From NCBI RefSeq assembly GCF_017356245.1, contig NZ_JAFMZZ010000004.1:342741-406740 (forward strand): a stretch of DNA of 64,000 nt. The letters are read 5' to 3'. A model generated the notes under the pieces. It saw only the letters and a list, made by a program, of their open reading frames with translations. It made no database searches and was not told where the DNA came from. A program made the position numbers and the translations under genes. Below, in pieces: positions 53,282 to 62,344 of the stretch. Source of the DNA: Bordetella petrii (GTDB lineage Bacteria > Pseudomonadota > Gammaproteobacteria > Burkholderiales > Burkholderiaceae_B). Position 1 is the first letter of the stretch. Every line of letters begins with the position of its first letter.

Positions 53282-55186
53282 TCAGTTGATCCATTTATTA
53301 ATGCATTTTTGAAGGTCGGTGAAAGCGACGGGCTTGGCAAGGTAGTCGTCCATGCCGCTGGCGCGGCAGCGCTGCATCTGCTGAGTGCTGCAGTCGGCCG
53401 TAACGCCCACGATGGGCAGGCGCGGCCGCAGCGCCTGCGCTTCCTGCTGACGCACGCGCCGCGCAAGTTCGCAGCCGTCGATGCCGGGCATCTGGCAATC
53501 GGTGAACAGCATGGCGTAGTCGTGCTGGTGCAGGGCTTCGAGCGCCTGCTCCGCATCGGCCGCGGTGTCGCAATTCAGGCCAGCCCGAAGCATCAGTTGG
53601 CCCAAGATGATGCGGTAAGGTTCGTGGTCGTCCACGGCCAGGACGCGTACGGTTTGGGCGCCTGGAGCGGCGCGGCGCGCTGCAGTGCGGGCGGCTGGCC
53701 GCGCCGCTCTGCCGGAGTCGATGTCGGAGTCGATATCGATGTCGGCCTTGGCGCTCGCGCCGGTGCCGGTGTCGGCGTTGATCCTGGCGTCGCCGTCGAT
53801 AGTGCCGGTGATCGCGTCGGCGGTGGCGGTACCACGCGCCACGGGCAGCGGCAAGCGCACCTGAAAAGCGCTGCCTTGCCCTGGCGCGCTGTGCAACAGA
53901 CTGATGGACCCGCCCAGCAGGCCGGCCAACCTGTGGCAAATGGCCAAGCCAAGGCCGCTGCCGCCGTATCGCCGCGCGGTGGAAACATCGGCCTGGGTGA
54001 ACGACTGGAACAGCTGGTTGTGTACCGACTCGGGAATGCCGATGCCTGTGTCAGCGACCGTAAGCGCGATGTGCGGCACGTCGGGCGAAGCGGACGCCTG
54101 CGCATCGGTGCGCGGAGCCACATCTAGCGCACCATCTTGCCCACCATGTTGCCCGTCATCTTGCGTGCCGGTGCGCGGCGCGGCTTCGAGACGGGCGCTC
54201 ACGTGGATGCCGCCCTGCTCGGTGAACTTGACGGCGTTGCCCACCAGGTTCAGCACGATTTGCTGAATGCGGGTGGGGTCGCCCGTTAGCGTTTGGGCCA
54301 CGCCCGGCGCGACGTCGAGCGTCAGCGCGATGCCTTTGCGGCGCGCCTGCAGTTCGAATACACGCAGCACCTGGCCGAGCACGTCGCGCAGATCGAAGGG
54401 CACGGCTTCGGGTTCCGTGTAGCCAGATTCGAGGCGCGAAAAATCGAGAATGTCGCCGATGATTTCCATCAGCAGGCGGGCGGCGTCGTCGGCAAGCTGG
54501 TAGTGCTGGCGCTGTTCGGCTTGCAGGCCGGTTTCACGCATGAGGTCGAGCGCGCCGATGATGGTGGCCAGCGGCGTGCGGATTTCGTGGCTCATGGCCG
54601 CCAGGAAGCGGGCCTTTGCCTCGGCGCTGGCTTCCGCGTCGTGCTTGGCCTGGGCCAAGATCCGCGCCTGTTCGTGCTCGGGCGTGGTGTCGGCCCAGTA
54701 GCCGGCCCAGATCACGGATCGATCGGGCCGGCGGTCGGGCATGCCGGTGCCCAGCCGCACCCAGCCCGTCCCGCTTGAGCGCCGCACTTGCAGATCGGCA
54801 CGAATGGGGCGCGATTCGGCCAGCGAACGGGCGATGGACTGTTCAAGCGTGGCGCGGTCGGCGTCGGGCAGGCGACGCAGCCAGTTGTCAGCATCGGCGA
54901 TGATGTGTTCGGCCGGGCAGCCGATAAAGCGCTCGGTGCGGCCCATTACATGGAAGAAGCTGCGCTGCCCGCGCGTGTCCTGGCGCATGAGGAACAGCGC
55001 GACCCGGCCGGTGTCGGTGATGCTTTCGATGGCGCGGCGGGTGTATTGTTCGCGCGACTGCAGGGTGTCGCGCTCGTGCCGCAAATGGTGGCGGTCGAGA
55101 AACAAAAAGGCCACCGTACCCATTGCAATGGGCGCAAAGAGCAACAGGGCGGCGACCCAGGCCGCTTCGGGATGGGTGGCTGACAT
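53282..55186 (-). CDS. Second hybrid sensor histidine kinase (PAS-HisKA-HATPase-receiver)
   Basis: 634 residues. One membrane span near residues 8-30 (WVAALLLFAPIAMGTVAFLF), a PAS-like domain (about 50-170), HisKA H200 in AAMSHEIRTPLATIIG, HATPase with NLVGNAVKFT and GGSGLGLAICHRL, and a receiver with D563 in LFTDCQMPGIDG. Insertions rich in D, G and A interrupt the ATPase lid (about 335-370) and the linker before the receiver (about 450-510). No periplasmic domain and no HPt. Cotranscribed with the BvgA-like regulator. No promoter of the 29-bp type lies upstream. Confidence 0.92.
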   Translation of the reverse strand: MSATHPEAAWVAALLLFAPIAMGTVAFLFLDRHHLRHERDTLQSREQYTRRAIESITDTGRVALFLMRQDTRGQRSFFHVMGRTERFIGCPAEHIIADADNWLRRLPDADRATLEQSIARSLAESRPIRADLQVRRSSGTGWVRLGTGMPDRRPDRSVIWAGYWADTTPEHEQARILAQAKHDAEASAEAKARFLAAMSHEIRTPLATIIGALDLMRETGLQAEQRQHYQLADDAARLLMEIIGDILDFSRLESGYTEPEAVPFDLRDVLGQVLRVFELQARRKGIALTLDVAPGVAQTLTGDPTRIQQIVLNLVGNAVKFTEQGGIHVSARLEAAPRTGTQDDGQHGGQDGALDVAPRTDAQASASPDVPHIALTVADTGIGIPESVHNQLFQSFTQADVSTARRYGGSGLGLAICHRLAGLLGGSISLLHSAPGQGSAFQVRLPLPVARGTATADAITGTIDGDARINADTGTGASAKADIDIDSDIDSGRAARPAARTAARRAAPGAQTVRVLAVDDHEPYRIILGQLMLRAGLNCDTAADAEQALEALHQHDYAMLFTDCQMPGIDGCELARRVRQQEAQALRPRLPIVGVTADCSTQQMQRCRASGMDDYLAKPVAFTDLQKCINKWIN

Positions 55187-55474
55187 GGAAGCCTCGGCCC
55201 GATGGAAATGATCCCACGCTAGATAGCGTACATCCGGACGAGTATTGAGCAAACGATTTCGTAGGGATTCAGGTGGAAAGCGCAAGCGCGGAAGGCCAGG
55301 CGGATTGCCGCGCTGGCGGGCTTGCTGGGCCTGCAGGCCAGGCATCGGGCGCAACGCGGCGGGTGGAATGACGAACAAAGAGCCGAGCAGCGCGGCTACG
55401 AGATGCTTAACCTGTTGATTTTGATGAAATAATCAAGAAATCCATTTGCTTATTATCAAGACTGGCTCAATCAA

Positions 55475-55922
55475 TCAGCGGCCTGGGCCGGTAAGGCGGC
55501 CCTGGGCGAGGTCGTCTTCTACATAAGTGCGCGGCACCGGGCTCAGGCCGAAGCCGGCCCGCAGCGCGTCGCGCACGGCCAGGCTGGAATTGACCTGGTA
55601 GCGCACGGGCACGGTCTGCCCGTGCCGGTGGAAGTTCCATTCGTGGGCATGGCCCGACAGGGTGAAGCGCAGGCAGTTGTGGCCGCGCAGCGCCTGGGGG
55701 GTGTCGGGCACGCCGTGCCGCCGGAGGTACGCAGGCGCGCCGCACAGCACATGCGGCAGCACGGTGAGCAGGCGCGCGCCCAAATGGGCTTCGAGTTCGC
55801 CGATGTTCTTGCTGACCGTTGCTGACCGCCGCGGGCGATAGCCGCAGTTGGCGGGCGGCTTGGGCAAAACTGCCCAATTGGACGACGTTGCGGAACACGC
55901 GCAGGGCGGTGAGGTGCTCCAT
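55475..55922 (-). pseudogene. LysR-family regulator pseudogene (frameshift and internal deletion)
   Basis: The first 30 residues (MEHLTALRVFRNVVQLGSFA, AARQLRLSPAAVS) are an intact LTTR helix start. Then GGTCAGCAAC is followed at once by GGTCAGCAAG: a 10-bp tandem duplication that shifts the frame. In the next frame the protein goes on as SKNIGELEAHLGARLL, then jumps to PHVLCGAPAYLRRHGVP, which belongs some 100 residues later in an LTTR. The end is also short, stopping at AQGRLTGPGR. So there are two separate lesions and a truncated tail. Confidence 0.88.
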
Positions 55923-56048
55923 GATTATTCACTCACAGATGATAGTGAATGCACCTTAGTGAATATTATCAATTCAGGATAGAGGGATTAGTCTGGCGGG
56001 TATGGGCTTGAACGGGGTTTCGGTTCTTGCGGCGCCCCCGGGTACTCA

Positions 56049-56079
56049 GGTGTCTGACTCCCGTAGGGTGCCTGACACC
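56049..56079. repeat. Dispersed palindrome, copy 3 (diverged)
   Basis: GGTGTC (56049-56054) and GACACC (56074-56079) are the outer arms; CCC-GTA-GGG (56060-56068) forms the inner stem. It keeps the outer arms and the C-run/G-run centre of the copy at 3051, with mismatches between. It sits in the 245-bp gap between the pseudogene and the DMT transporter gene. Confidence 0.75.
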
Positions 56080-56167
56080 TTCTTAACGCGCTTCCACTGG
56101 CGCAGATCGAGCGGCTGACGGAACTGGCTTAAGGCGCCGCGCCGGAAACCACATCAGGAGCCACACC

Positions 56168-57058
56168 ATGCCTCGCAGCGCCGACGTGCTTGCCACGGCC
56201 CTGGCCCCGGCCATCTGGGGCAGCACATATATCGTGACCACCGAATTGCTGCCGGACGGCTATCCGTTGACGGTTGCCATGCTGCGGGCCCTGCCGGCCG
56301 GCCTGCTGCTGCTGTGGTGGGCGCGCAGCCTGCCACGCGGCATATGGTGGCTGCGCAGTTTCTTGCTGGGCGGGCTGAACTTCTCGGTGTTCTGGGCGAT
56401 GTTGTTTGTTACCGCCTACCGGCTGCCCGGCGGTGTGGCGGCCACGCTGGGCTCGATCCAGACGCTGATCGTGATCGGCCTGGCCCGGCTGCTGCTGGGC
56501 GCGCCGGTGCGGGGCTGGTCGGTGGCGGCCGCGCTGGCCGGCATAGGCGGCGTGGGCCTGCTGGTGTTGACGCCCGACGCGGCGCTGGACCCGCTGGGCG
56601 TGGCCGCCGGGCTGGCCGGCGCGCTGTCCATGGCGCTAGGCACGGTGCTCAGCCGCCGCTGGCAGCCGCCCGTGCCGGCACTGACCTTCGCCAGTTGGCA
56701 GCTGACGGCGGGCGGCCTGTTGCTGCTGCCCGTCGCGGCCTGGCTGGAAGCGCCGCTGCCCGCGCTGAGCATCGCCAACCTGGGCGGCCTGGCCTACCTG
56801 GCGGTAATCGGCGGCGCCTTCACCTATGCGCTGTGGTTTCGCGGGCTGGCGCGGCTGGGGCCCGCCGCGGTCGCCGCGCTGGGTTTCCTGAGCCCGGTAA
56901 CGGCGGTGGTGCTGGGCTGGGCGCTGCTGGGGCAACGCCTGAACGCGCCGCAACTGGTGGGCATGATGATCGTGATCGGCAGTGTGTGGGGGGTACAGCG
57001 GGTGCAGGCGCAGGCTGCTCGCGCGCCGACAGAAGCGGCGGCGGGCACGTTAACCTGA
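56168..57058 (+). CDS. EamA/DMT-superfamily transporter
   Basis: A 296-residue inner-membrane protein with ten predicted spans in two EamA repeats. WGSTYIVTTELLPDGYP opens the first repeat, and the second has AGALSMALGTVLSRRW and AALGFLSPVTAVVLGWALLG. Family members export amino acids or metabolites. Substrate unknown. Monocistronic as far as can be seen, 103 bp before the tartrate-dehydrogenase-like gene. Confidence 0.9.
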   Translation: MPRSADVLATALAPAIWGSTYIVTTELLPDGYPLTVAMLRALPAGLLLLWWARSLPRGIWWLRSFLLGGLNFSVFWAMLFVTAYRLPGGVAATLGSIQTLIVIGLARLLLGAPVRGWSVAAALAGIGGVGLLVLTPDAALDPLGVAAGLAGALSMALGTVLSRRWQPPVPALTFASWQLTAGGLLLLPVAAWLEAPLPALSIANLGGLAYLAVIGGAFTYALWFRGLARLGPAAVAALGFLSPVTAVVLGWALLGQRLNAPQLVGMMIVIGSVWGVQRVQAQAARAPTEAAAGTLT

Positions 57059-57160
57059 AGTTAACAATGTTTTGAATCGCCGGCGGCCCGCCGCGGCGAT
57101 GCGCTGGGTACAGTGCCCGGGAAACAAGCCGGCGGCGGTCGCCGGCCAGGAGCCAGGCAC

Positions 57161-58252
57161 ATGAAGACGTACCGCATCGCAACCATTCCGGGCGACGGCA
57201 TCGGCAAAGAAGTCATCCCCGCGGGCCGGCAGGCCATGCAGGTGCTGGCCGAGGCCGATGGATCGTTCGCGTTCGAGTTCCAGGATTTCGACTGGGGCGG
57301 CGACTACTACCGCCGCCACGGCGTGATGATGCCGGCCGACGGGTTGGAATACCTGCGCGACAAGGACGCCATTTTGTTCGGCTCGGCGGGCGACCCCGAC
57401 ATTCCCGACCACATCACGCTGTGGGGCCTGCGGCTGAAGATCTGCCAGGGCCTGGACCAGTACGCCAATGTGCGTCCCACCCGCCTGCTGCCCGGCATCG
57501 ACGGGCCGCTGAAGCGCTGCGCGGCCGGGCAGCTGGACTGGGTGATCGTGCGCGAGAACTCCGAAGGCGAGTATTCGGGCGTGGGCGGCCGCGTGCACCA
57601 GGGGCTGCCGATCGAGGCCGCCACGGATGTATCGATGATGACGCGCGCCGGGGTGGAACGCATTCTGCGCTATGCATTCCGGCTGGCGCAGTCGCGGCCG
57701 CGCAAGCAGCTGACCGTAGTAACCAAGTCGAACGCGCAGCGCCATGCCATGGTGATGTGGGACGAGATCGCGCTGGAGATCAGCCGCGAGTTTCCCGATG
57801 TGCGCTGGGACAAAGAACTAGTGGACGCCGCCACGGCGCGGATGGTCAACCGCCCCGCCTCGCTGGACACCATCGTGGCCACCAACCTGCACGCCGACAT
57901 CCTGAGCGACCTGGCCGCGGCGCTGGCCGGCAGCCTGGGCATTGCCCCCACCGGCAATATCGACCCTGAACGGCGCGGCCCGTCGATGTTCGAGCCCATC
58001 CACGGCTCGGCCTTCGACATCATGGGCAAAGGCCTGGCGAATCCGATCGGCACGTTCTGGTCGGTGGTGATGTTGCTGGAACACCTGGGCGAGCACCAGG
58101 CGGCGGCGCGCATGATGCGGGCCGTGGAAAGCGCGACCGCCGACCCGGCGTTGCATACGCGCGACCTGGGCGGCACGGCGACCACCGGGCAGGTCACCCA
58201 GGCAGTCTGCCGCCATCTGCAGGCGGCGGCGGGCCAGGCGCGCGCGGCCTAG
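57161..58252 (+). CDS. Tartrate dehydrogenase-like / isopropylmalate dehydrogenase-family enzyme
   Basis: A 363-residue beta-decarboxylating dehydrogenase. It has YRIATIPGDGIGKEVIP, the substrate arginines in QYANVRPTRLLPG and VIVRENSEGEYSG, the Tyr-Lys/metal aspartates in ATNLHADILSDLAAALAGSL, and the NAD loop in EPIHGSAFDIMGKGLANPI. LWGLRLKICQGLDQYANVRP is closer to tartrate/D-malate dehydrogenases (TtuC, DmlA) than to LeuB. It should oxidise tartrate or D-malate with NAD. A Bug receptor follows 40 bp on, probably for that acid. ATG 57161 is preceded by CAGGAG. Confidence 0.9.
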   Translation: MKTYRIATIPGDGIGKEVIPAGRQAMQVLAEADGSFAFEFQDFDWGGDYYRRHGVMMPADGLEYLRDKDAILFGSAGDPDIPDHITLWGLRLKICQGLDQYANVRPTRLLPGIDGPLKRCAAGQLDWVIVRENSEGEYSGVGGRVHQGLPIEAATDVSMMTRAGVERILRYAFRLAQSRPRKQLTVVTKSNAQRHAMVMWDEIALEISREFPDVRWDKELVDAATARMVNRPASLDTIVATNLHADILSDLAAALAGSLGIAPTGNIDPERRGPSMFEPIHGSAFDIMGKGLANPIGTFWSVVMLLEHLGEHQAAARMMRAVESATADPALHTRDLGGTATTGQVTQAVCRHLQAAAGQARAA

Positions 58253-58292
58253 AGGCGGCGCGCCATTCATTAATAAGAAAACAGGAGACATC

Positions 58293-59279
58293 ATGAAACT
58301 TGCAAAGAACAGCCTGCGCCGTTCGCTGGCCGGCGCGCTGTGCGCCATGGGCATCATGCTGGCGGGGGGCGCCGCCGCGCAGTCGTACCCCACCCGGCCG
58401 GTGAATCTGGTGGTGCCGTTTCCGGCCGGCGGTACGACCGATGCGCTGGCGCGCGCGCTGGGCGACGAACTGGCCAAGAGCCTGGGGCAGCCGGTGGTGG
58501 TGGAAAACAAACCGGGCGCGGGCGCCACGCTGGGCGCCGACTACGTATCCAAGGCCAGGCCCGACGGCTACACGCTGCTGATGGGCGCGGTGCACCACAC
58601 AATTGCCACCAGCGTGTATCACAGCCTGAACTACGATTTCCAAAAAGATTTCGCGCCTGTCACCACGGTGGCGCTGGTGCCGAATATCCTGGTGGTGAAC
58701 CCCAAGGTGCCGGCCCACAGCGTTCAAGAACTGCTGGCCCTGGCGCGCAAGGAACCGGGCAAGCTCACTTTCGGTTCTAACGGCATGGGCACGGGGCAGC
58801 ACATGATCGGCGCGCAATTCCAGAACCTGGGCGGTGTGACACTGCTACACGTGCCGTACAAGGGCAGCGGCCCGCTGACCACCGACTTGCTGGGCGGCCA
58901 GATCGATATGTCGTTCGACACGATTACGCCGGTGCTGCCGCACATCAAGTCGGGCAAGCTGCGGGCCCTGGCGGTAACCACCGACCAGCGCTCGGCTGCC
59001 CTGCCCGATGTGCCCACTTTGCAGGAATCCGGGCTGAAGGGCTTCAACATGGGCACCTGGTTCGGCGTGCTGGCGCCGGCCGCCACGCCGCCCGAGGTAG
59101 TGGCGCGCCTGAATGCAGAAATGGTGAAGATCATCAAGTCGCCCGGCTTCGGCCAGCGCATGGCCGAGATCGGCGCGGTGCCGGTGGGCGACAGCAGCGC
59201 GCACATGGCGCAGCAGATCAAGGACGACACCGAACGCTACGCCAAGCTGGTGAAGCAGGCCAACGTGGCCATCAACTGA
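58293..59279 (+). CDS. Bug/TctC-family periplasmic solute receptor
   Basis: A 328-residue receptor with leader ending near GAAAQ, then [20 protein letters not shown] and PDGYTLLMGAVHH. AGGAGA precedes the ATG by six bases. It follows the tartrate-dehydrogenase-like gene and is likely co-transcribed, so tartrate or malate is a reasonable ligand guess. It ends 10 bp from a convergent LysR gene. Confidence 0.92.
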   Translation: MKLAKNSLRRSLAGALCAMGIMLAGGAAAQSYPTRPVNLVVPFPAGGTTDALARALGDELAKSLGQPVVVENKPGAGATLGADYVSKARPDGYTLLMGAVHHTIATSVYHSLNYDFQKDFAPVTTVALVPNILVVNPKVPAHSVQELLALARKEPGKLTFGSNGMGTGQHMIGAQFQNLGGVTLLHVPYKGSGPLTTDLLGGQIDMSFDTITPVLPHIKSGKLRALAVTTDQRSAALPDVPTLQESGLKGFNMGTWFGVLAPAATPPEVVARLNAEMVKIIKSPGFGQRMAEIGAVPVGDSSAHMAQQIKDDTERYAKLVKQANVAIN

Positions 59280-59289
59280 GCCCGGCGGC

Positions 59290-60219
59290 TTACCAGGCGG
59301 CGCCGGTGCCGCCTTGCCGCCTGTCCTGGAAGTAGTCGACCAGGAAATCGATGAACACGCGCACCTTGGCCGACAGGTGATTGCGTTCGGGAAACACGGC
59401 GTGGATGTCGGCGGGCGGCAGGGCGTAGTCTTGCAGCAGCAGTTCCAGGCGGCCCGAGCGCAGGTAGCGCGCCAGGTCCCATTCGGCGCGCTGCAGAATA
59501 CCCAGGCCGGCCAGCCCCCAGGTCAGCGTGACTTCGCCATCGTTGCTGCTCAGGTGCCCGCGCACCTTGACCGTTTCACTGTGCTCGCCGCGCGTGAAGC
59601 GCCACAAGCCATAAGTTTCTTCATTCTGGCGCAGCACGATGCACTGGTGGCGCGCCAGGTCTTGCGGCGCCTGCGGACGGCCGTGTTTTTTCAGGTAGGC
59701 CGGCGCGGCGCACACCAGGCGGCGGTTCGGCGCGATGCGGCGGGCGATCAGCCGGGCATCGGGAATATCGCCGAAGCGGATGGCCACGTCGAAAGCATCC
59801 TGCACGAAATCGCCGGGTGCGTCGGTCAGCTGCAGTTGCACGTCGACATCGGGGTAGCGGCGCGCGAACAGCACGATGGCCGGGGCGATGTAGCTGCGGC
59901 CGAACCCCAGCGGCGCATTCACTTTCAGCAGGCCGCGCGGCTGCGCCTGGCGGTTGGCCATGAGCTGGTCCAGGTGCTCGATGTCGCTGAGGATGCGGCG
60001 GGCGTTTTCCAGGTACAGCTCGCCTTCGGCCGTCAGGCTGATGCGGCGCGTATTGCGGTTGAGCAGGCGCACGCCCAGGCGGTCTTCGATCTGCGCCAGC
60101 CGCTTGCTGACCGCGGCGGTGGTCACGCCCATCTCGCGCGCGGCCGCCGAAAAACTGCCGGCGCGCACCAGTTCGACCAGCAGCTGCAGTTCTTGGGACT
60201 GGCCCATGGCATTTGGCAT
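59290..60219 (-). CDS. LysR-family transcriptional regulator
   Basis: About 309 residues from ATG 60219; ATG 60207 is as likely, and longer readings add 8-19 residues of no known role. The helix-turn-helix has LQLLVELVRAGSFSAAAREM and VTTAAVSKRLAQIEDRLG, followed by RRISLTAEGELYLENARRIL, as in the CrgA/DsdC-like subgroup. It converges with the Bug gene and is divergent from the haem genes 180 bp away. It probably controls the dehydrogenase/Bug pair rather than haem uptake. Confidence 0.88.
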   Translation of the reverse strand: MPNAMGQSQELQLLVELVRAGSFSAAAREMGVTTAAVSKRLAQIEDRLGVRLLNRNTRRISLTAEGELYLENARRILSDIEHLDQLMANRQAQPRGLLKVNAPLGFGRSYIAPAIVLFARRYPDVDVQLQLTDAPGDFVQDAFDVAIRFGDIPDARLIARRIAPNRRLVCAAPAYLKKHGRPQAPQDLARHQCIVLRQNEETYGLWRFTRGEHSETVKVRGHLSSNDGEVTLTWGLAGLGILQRAEWDLARYLRSGRLELLLQDYALPPADIHAVFPERNHLSAKVRVFIDFLVDYFQDRRQGGTGAAW

Positions 60220-60399
60220 GTTGCGGGGAATGGCGGCCATAGTAGCCCAGCCCACGGCGGGGAACAGGACTTGCATCTCATCCTTTATTATTTAGAATGA
60301 GTTTTATTTTCGTTTGTGCCAGAATGAGTGCCCGATACCCTGCGGACCGCGGCCGATGCGGCGGCGTCCGGTAGACTGGGGCAGACGGGAGCAGACTTG

Positions 60400-61452
60400 A
60401 TGAGCAACAGCTTGTACATCGAACGGGCAGCCGAGCTGCGGGCCCTGAACGACGCCATGGCGGCGTCGCAGCCTGGCGTGCGCGCGCGCAATCTGGCGCG
60501 GGCGCTGGGCGTGTCCGAGGCCCAGTGGGTGGCGGCGCAGTGCAGCGGCGTGCGCGCCACCGCCCTGACCCGCGCCGAATCGCCGCAGGAAATCTTCCGC
60601 GAGCTGGGCACGCTGGGCGAAGTGATGGCGCTGACGCGCAACGAATGGTGTGTGCACGAGCGCCACGGCCGCTACGAATCGATCCACGCCGACGGGCCGG
60701 TGGGCCTGGTGCTGGGCCCCGACATCGACTTGCGCGTGTTCTTCAGCGGCTGGGATACCGCCTGGGCCGTCGAGCAGGACGGCAGGCACAGCCTGCAGTT
60801 CTTCGACCGCGCCGGCGAAGCGGTACACAAGGTGTACCGCACCGACGCCACCGATGCCAACGCCTACGATGCGCTGGTGGTGCGCTTCGCGGGCGAGCCG
60901 GCCTGGCCCGAAAACCTGCCCTACCCCGCCAGCGACGAGGCCGGCACCGTCAGCGACCCGCAGGCCCTGCGCGCCAGCTGGCAGGCCATGCAGGACACCC
61001 ACGAATTCTTTCCGATGCTGCGCAAGTTCAAGGTGACGCGCCTGGCGGCCCTGGACGCGGCGGGCATCGACCTGGCGCAGCGCGTCGAGGCCGACACGGC
61101 CGAACACATGCTGCAGGCGGCGGCCGGATCGGGTCTGCCCATCATGTGCTTCGTGGGCAACCGCGGCATGATCCAGATCCACACCGGCGCGGTGTCGAAC
61201 CTGCGCCGCACCGGCCCGTGGTTCAATGTGCTGGACCCGCGCTTCAACCTGCACCTGAACACGCAGGCCATCGATTCGGCCTGGGTGGTCAGCAAGCCCA
61301 CCAGCGACGGCTGGGTGACGTCGCTGGAGCTTTACGCGGCCAGCGGCGACCTGATCGTGCAGTTCTTTGGCGAACGCAAGCCCGGCAAGCCCGAGCTGGC
61401 CGAATGGCGGCGCCTGCTCAGCAGCCTGTGCGCGCAGCCCTTGACCGCCTGA
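60400..61452 (+). CDS. bhuS: Cytoplasmic haem-degrading/haem-trafficking protein (HemS/ChuS/BhuS)
   Basis: A 350-residue protein with two HemS-type repeats, normal length. The proximal haem ligand should be H201 in MQDTHEFFPML, where HemS has a DVHQFF motif. VMALTRNEWCVHERHGRYES and VMCFVGNRG-type strands mark the two halves. It takes haem from the ABC importer and hands it on or opens the ring. The ATG at 60400 is chosen because the family starts a few residues before ALNDAMAASQPGVRARNLAR. First of four haem genes. Confidence 0.93.
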   Translation: MSNSLYIERAAELRALNDAMAASQPGVRARNLARALGVSEAQWVAAQCSGVRATALTRAESPQEIFRELGTLGEVMALTRNEWCVHERHGRYESIHADGPVGLVLGPDIDLRVFFSGWDTAWAVEQDGRHSLQFFDRAGEAVHKVYRTDATDANAYDALVVRFAGEPAWPENLPYPASDEAGTVSDPQALRASWQAMQDTHEFFPMLRKFKVTRLAALDAAGIDLAQRVEADTAEHMLQAAAGSGLPIMCFVGNRGMIQIHTGAVSNLRRTGPWFNVLDPRFNLHLNTQAIDSAWVVSKPTSDGWVTSLELYAASGDLIVQFFGERKPGKPELAEWRRLLSSLCAQPLTA

Positions 61453-61465
61453 CGCAAGGAGCATC

Positions 61466-62344
61466 ATGGCAGCAAGCCTGTTGAAAACGGCAATGGCGGC
61501 GCTGGCGGCGGCATGCCTGGCCGGCGCGGCGCATGCCGCGGAAAACGCGCCGGCCCGGCGCGTGGTGGCATTGGGCGGCACGGTCACCGAGATTGTCTAC
61601 GCGCTGGGCCAGGGCAGCCGCCTGGTAGGCGACGACCTGTCCAGCCTGTACCCCGAAGCCGCCACCAGACTGCCGCGCGTGGGCTATTACCGGGCCGTGC
61701 CCGTAGAAGGCGTGCTGGCCCTGAAACCCGACCTGGTGCTGGCGTCCGACCAGGCCGGGCCGCCGGCCGCCATCGCCCGCCTGAAAGAAGTGGGCGTGCC
61801 GGTGGCGGTGGTGTCCGACCAGCCCAGCACACAGTCGCTGGATGACCGCATCCGCCAGATCGCGCAGGCGCTGGGCGTGCCCGAGCGCGGCGAACAATTG
61901 GCGGGATCGGTGGACGCCGCGCTGCGCGACGCGCGCGCCCTGCCCGAATCGCACGCGCGCGCGGTGCTGATCATGAACCGCACCGGCACGCCGCTGGGCG
62001 CGGGCGGCGGCACCGCCGCGTCGCTGGTGCTGGAACTGGCGGGCCTGGTCAACGTGCTGGCCGATCAGCAAGGCTACAAACCGCTGTCGGCCGAAGCGCT
62101 GGGCGCGCTGGCGCCGCAGGTGATCGTGGTGCCGCGCATGTCGCTGGACGCGGCGGGCGGCATGGAAAAACTGCGCGCCATGCCGGGCGTGGCTGCCACG
62201 CCGGCCGCCGCCAACGATTGCATCGTCGTCATGGACGACCTGCTGGCGCTGGGTACCGGGCCGCGCCTGCCGCAGGCCATCCGCGCATTGAAGGAGACCG
62301 ATTGTGTCGCTCGCCAGGGCCGGCCGTCTCGCCCGGCCGGCTAG
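61466..62344 (+). CDS. bhuT: Periplasmic haem-binding protein of ABC importer (HmuT/BhuT)
   Basis: A 292-residue class III solute-binding protein. The leader ends near GAAHAAE. RVVALGGTVTEIVYALGQGS starts the mature fold, RLPRVGYYRAVPVEGVLALK holds the tyrosine used for haem iron, and YKPLSAEALGALAPQVIVVP the C-terminal lobe. It passes haem to BhuU. Its last 41 bases overlap the permease gene. Confidence 0.93.
   Translation: MAASLLKTAMAALAAACLAGAAHAAENAPARRVVALGGTVTEIVYALGQGSRLVGDDLSSLYPEAATRLPRVGYYRAVPVEGVLALKPDLVLASDQAGPPAAIARLKEVGVPVAVVSDQPSTQSLDDRIRQIAQALGVPERGEQLAGSVDAALRDARALPESHARAVLIMNRTGTPLGAGGGTAASLVLELAGLVNVLADQQGYKPLSAEALGALAPQVIVVPRMSLDAAGGMEKLRAMPGVAATPAAANDCIVVMDDLLALGTGPRLPQAIRALKETDCVARQGRPSRPAG

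Noticed and set aside
55187..55470. BvgA-type promoter before the second kinase/regulator operon
   Set aside because: GGAA cores on this strand at 55204, 55275 and 55290 do not give a second core at 22 bp and a -10 at 29 bp; the closest hexamer, CTCAAT, is poor.
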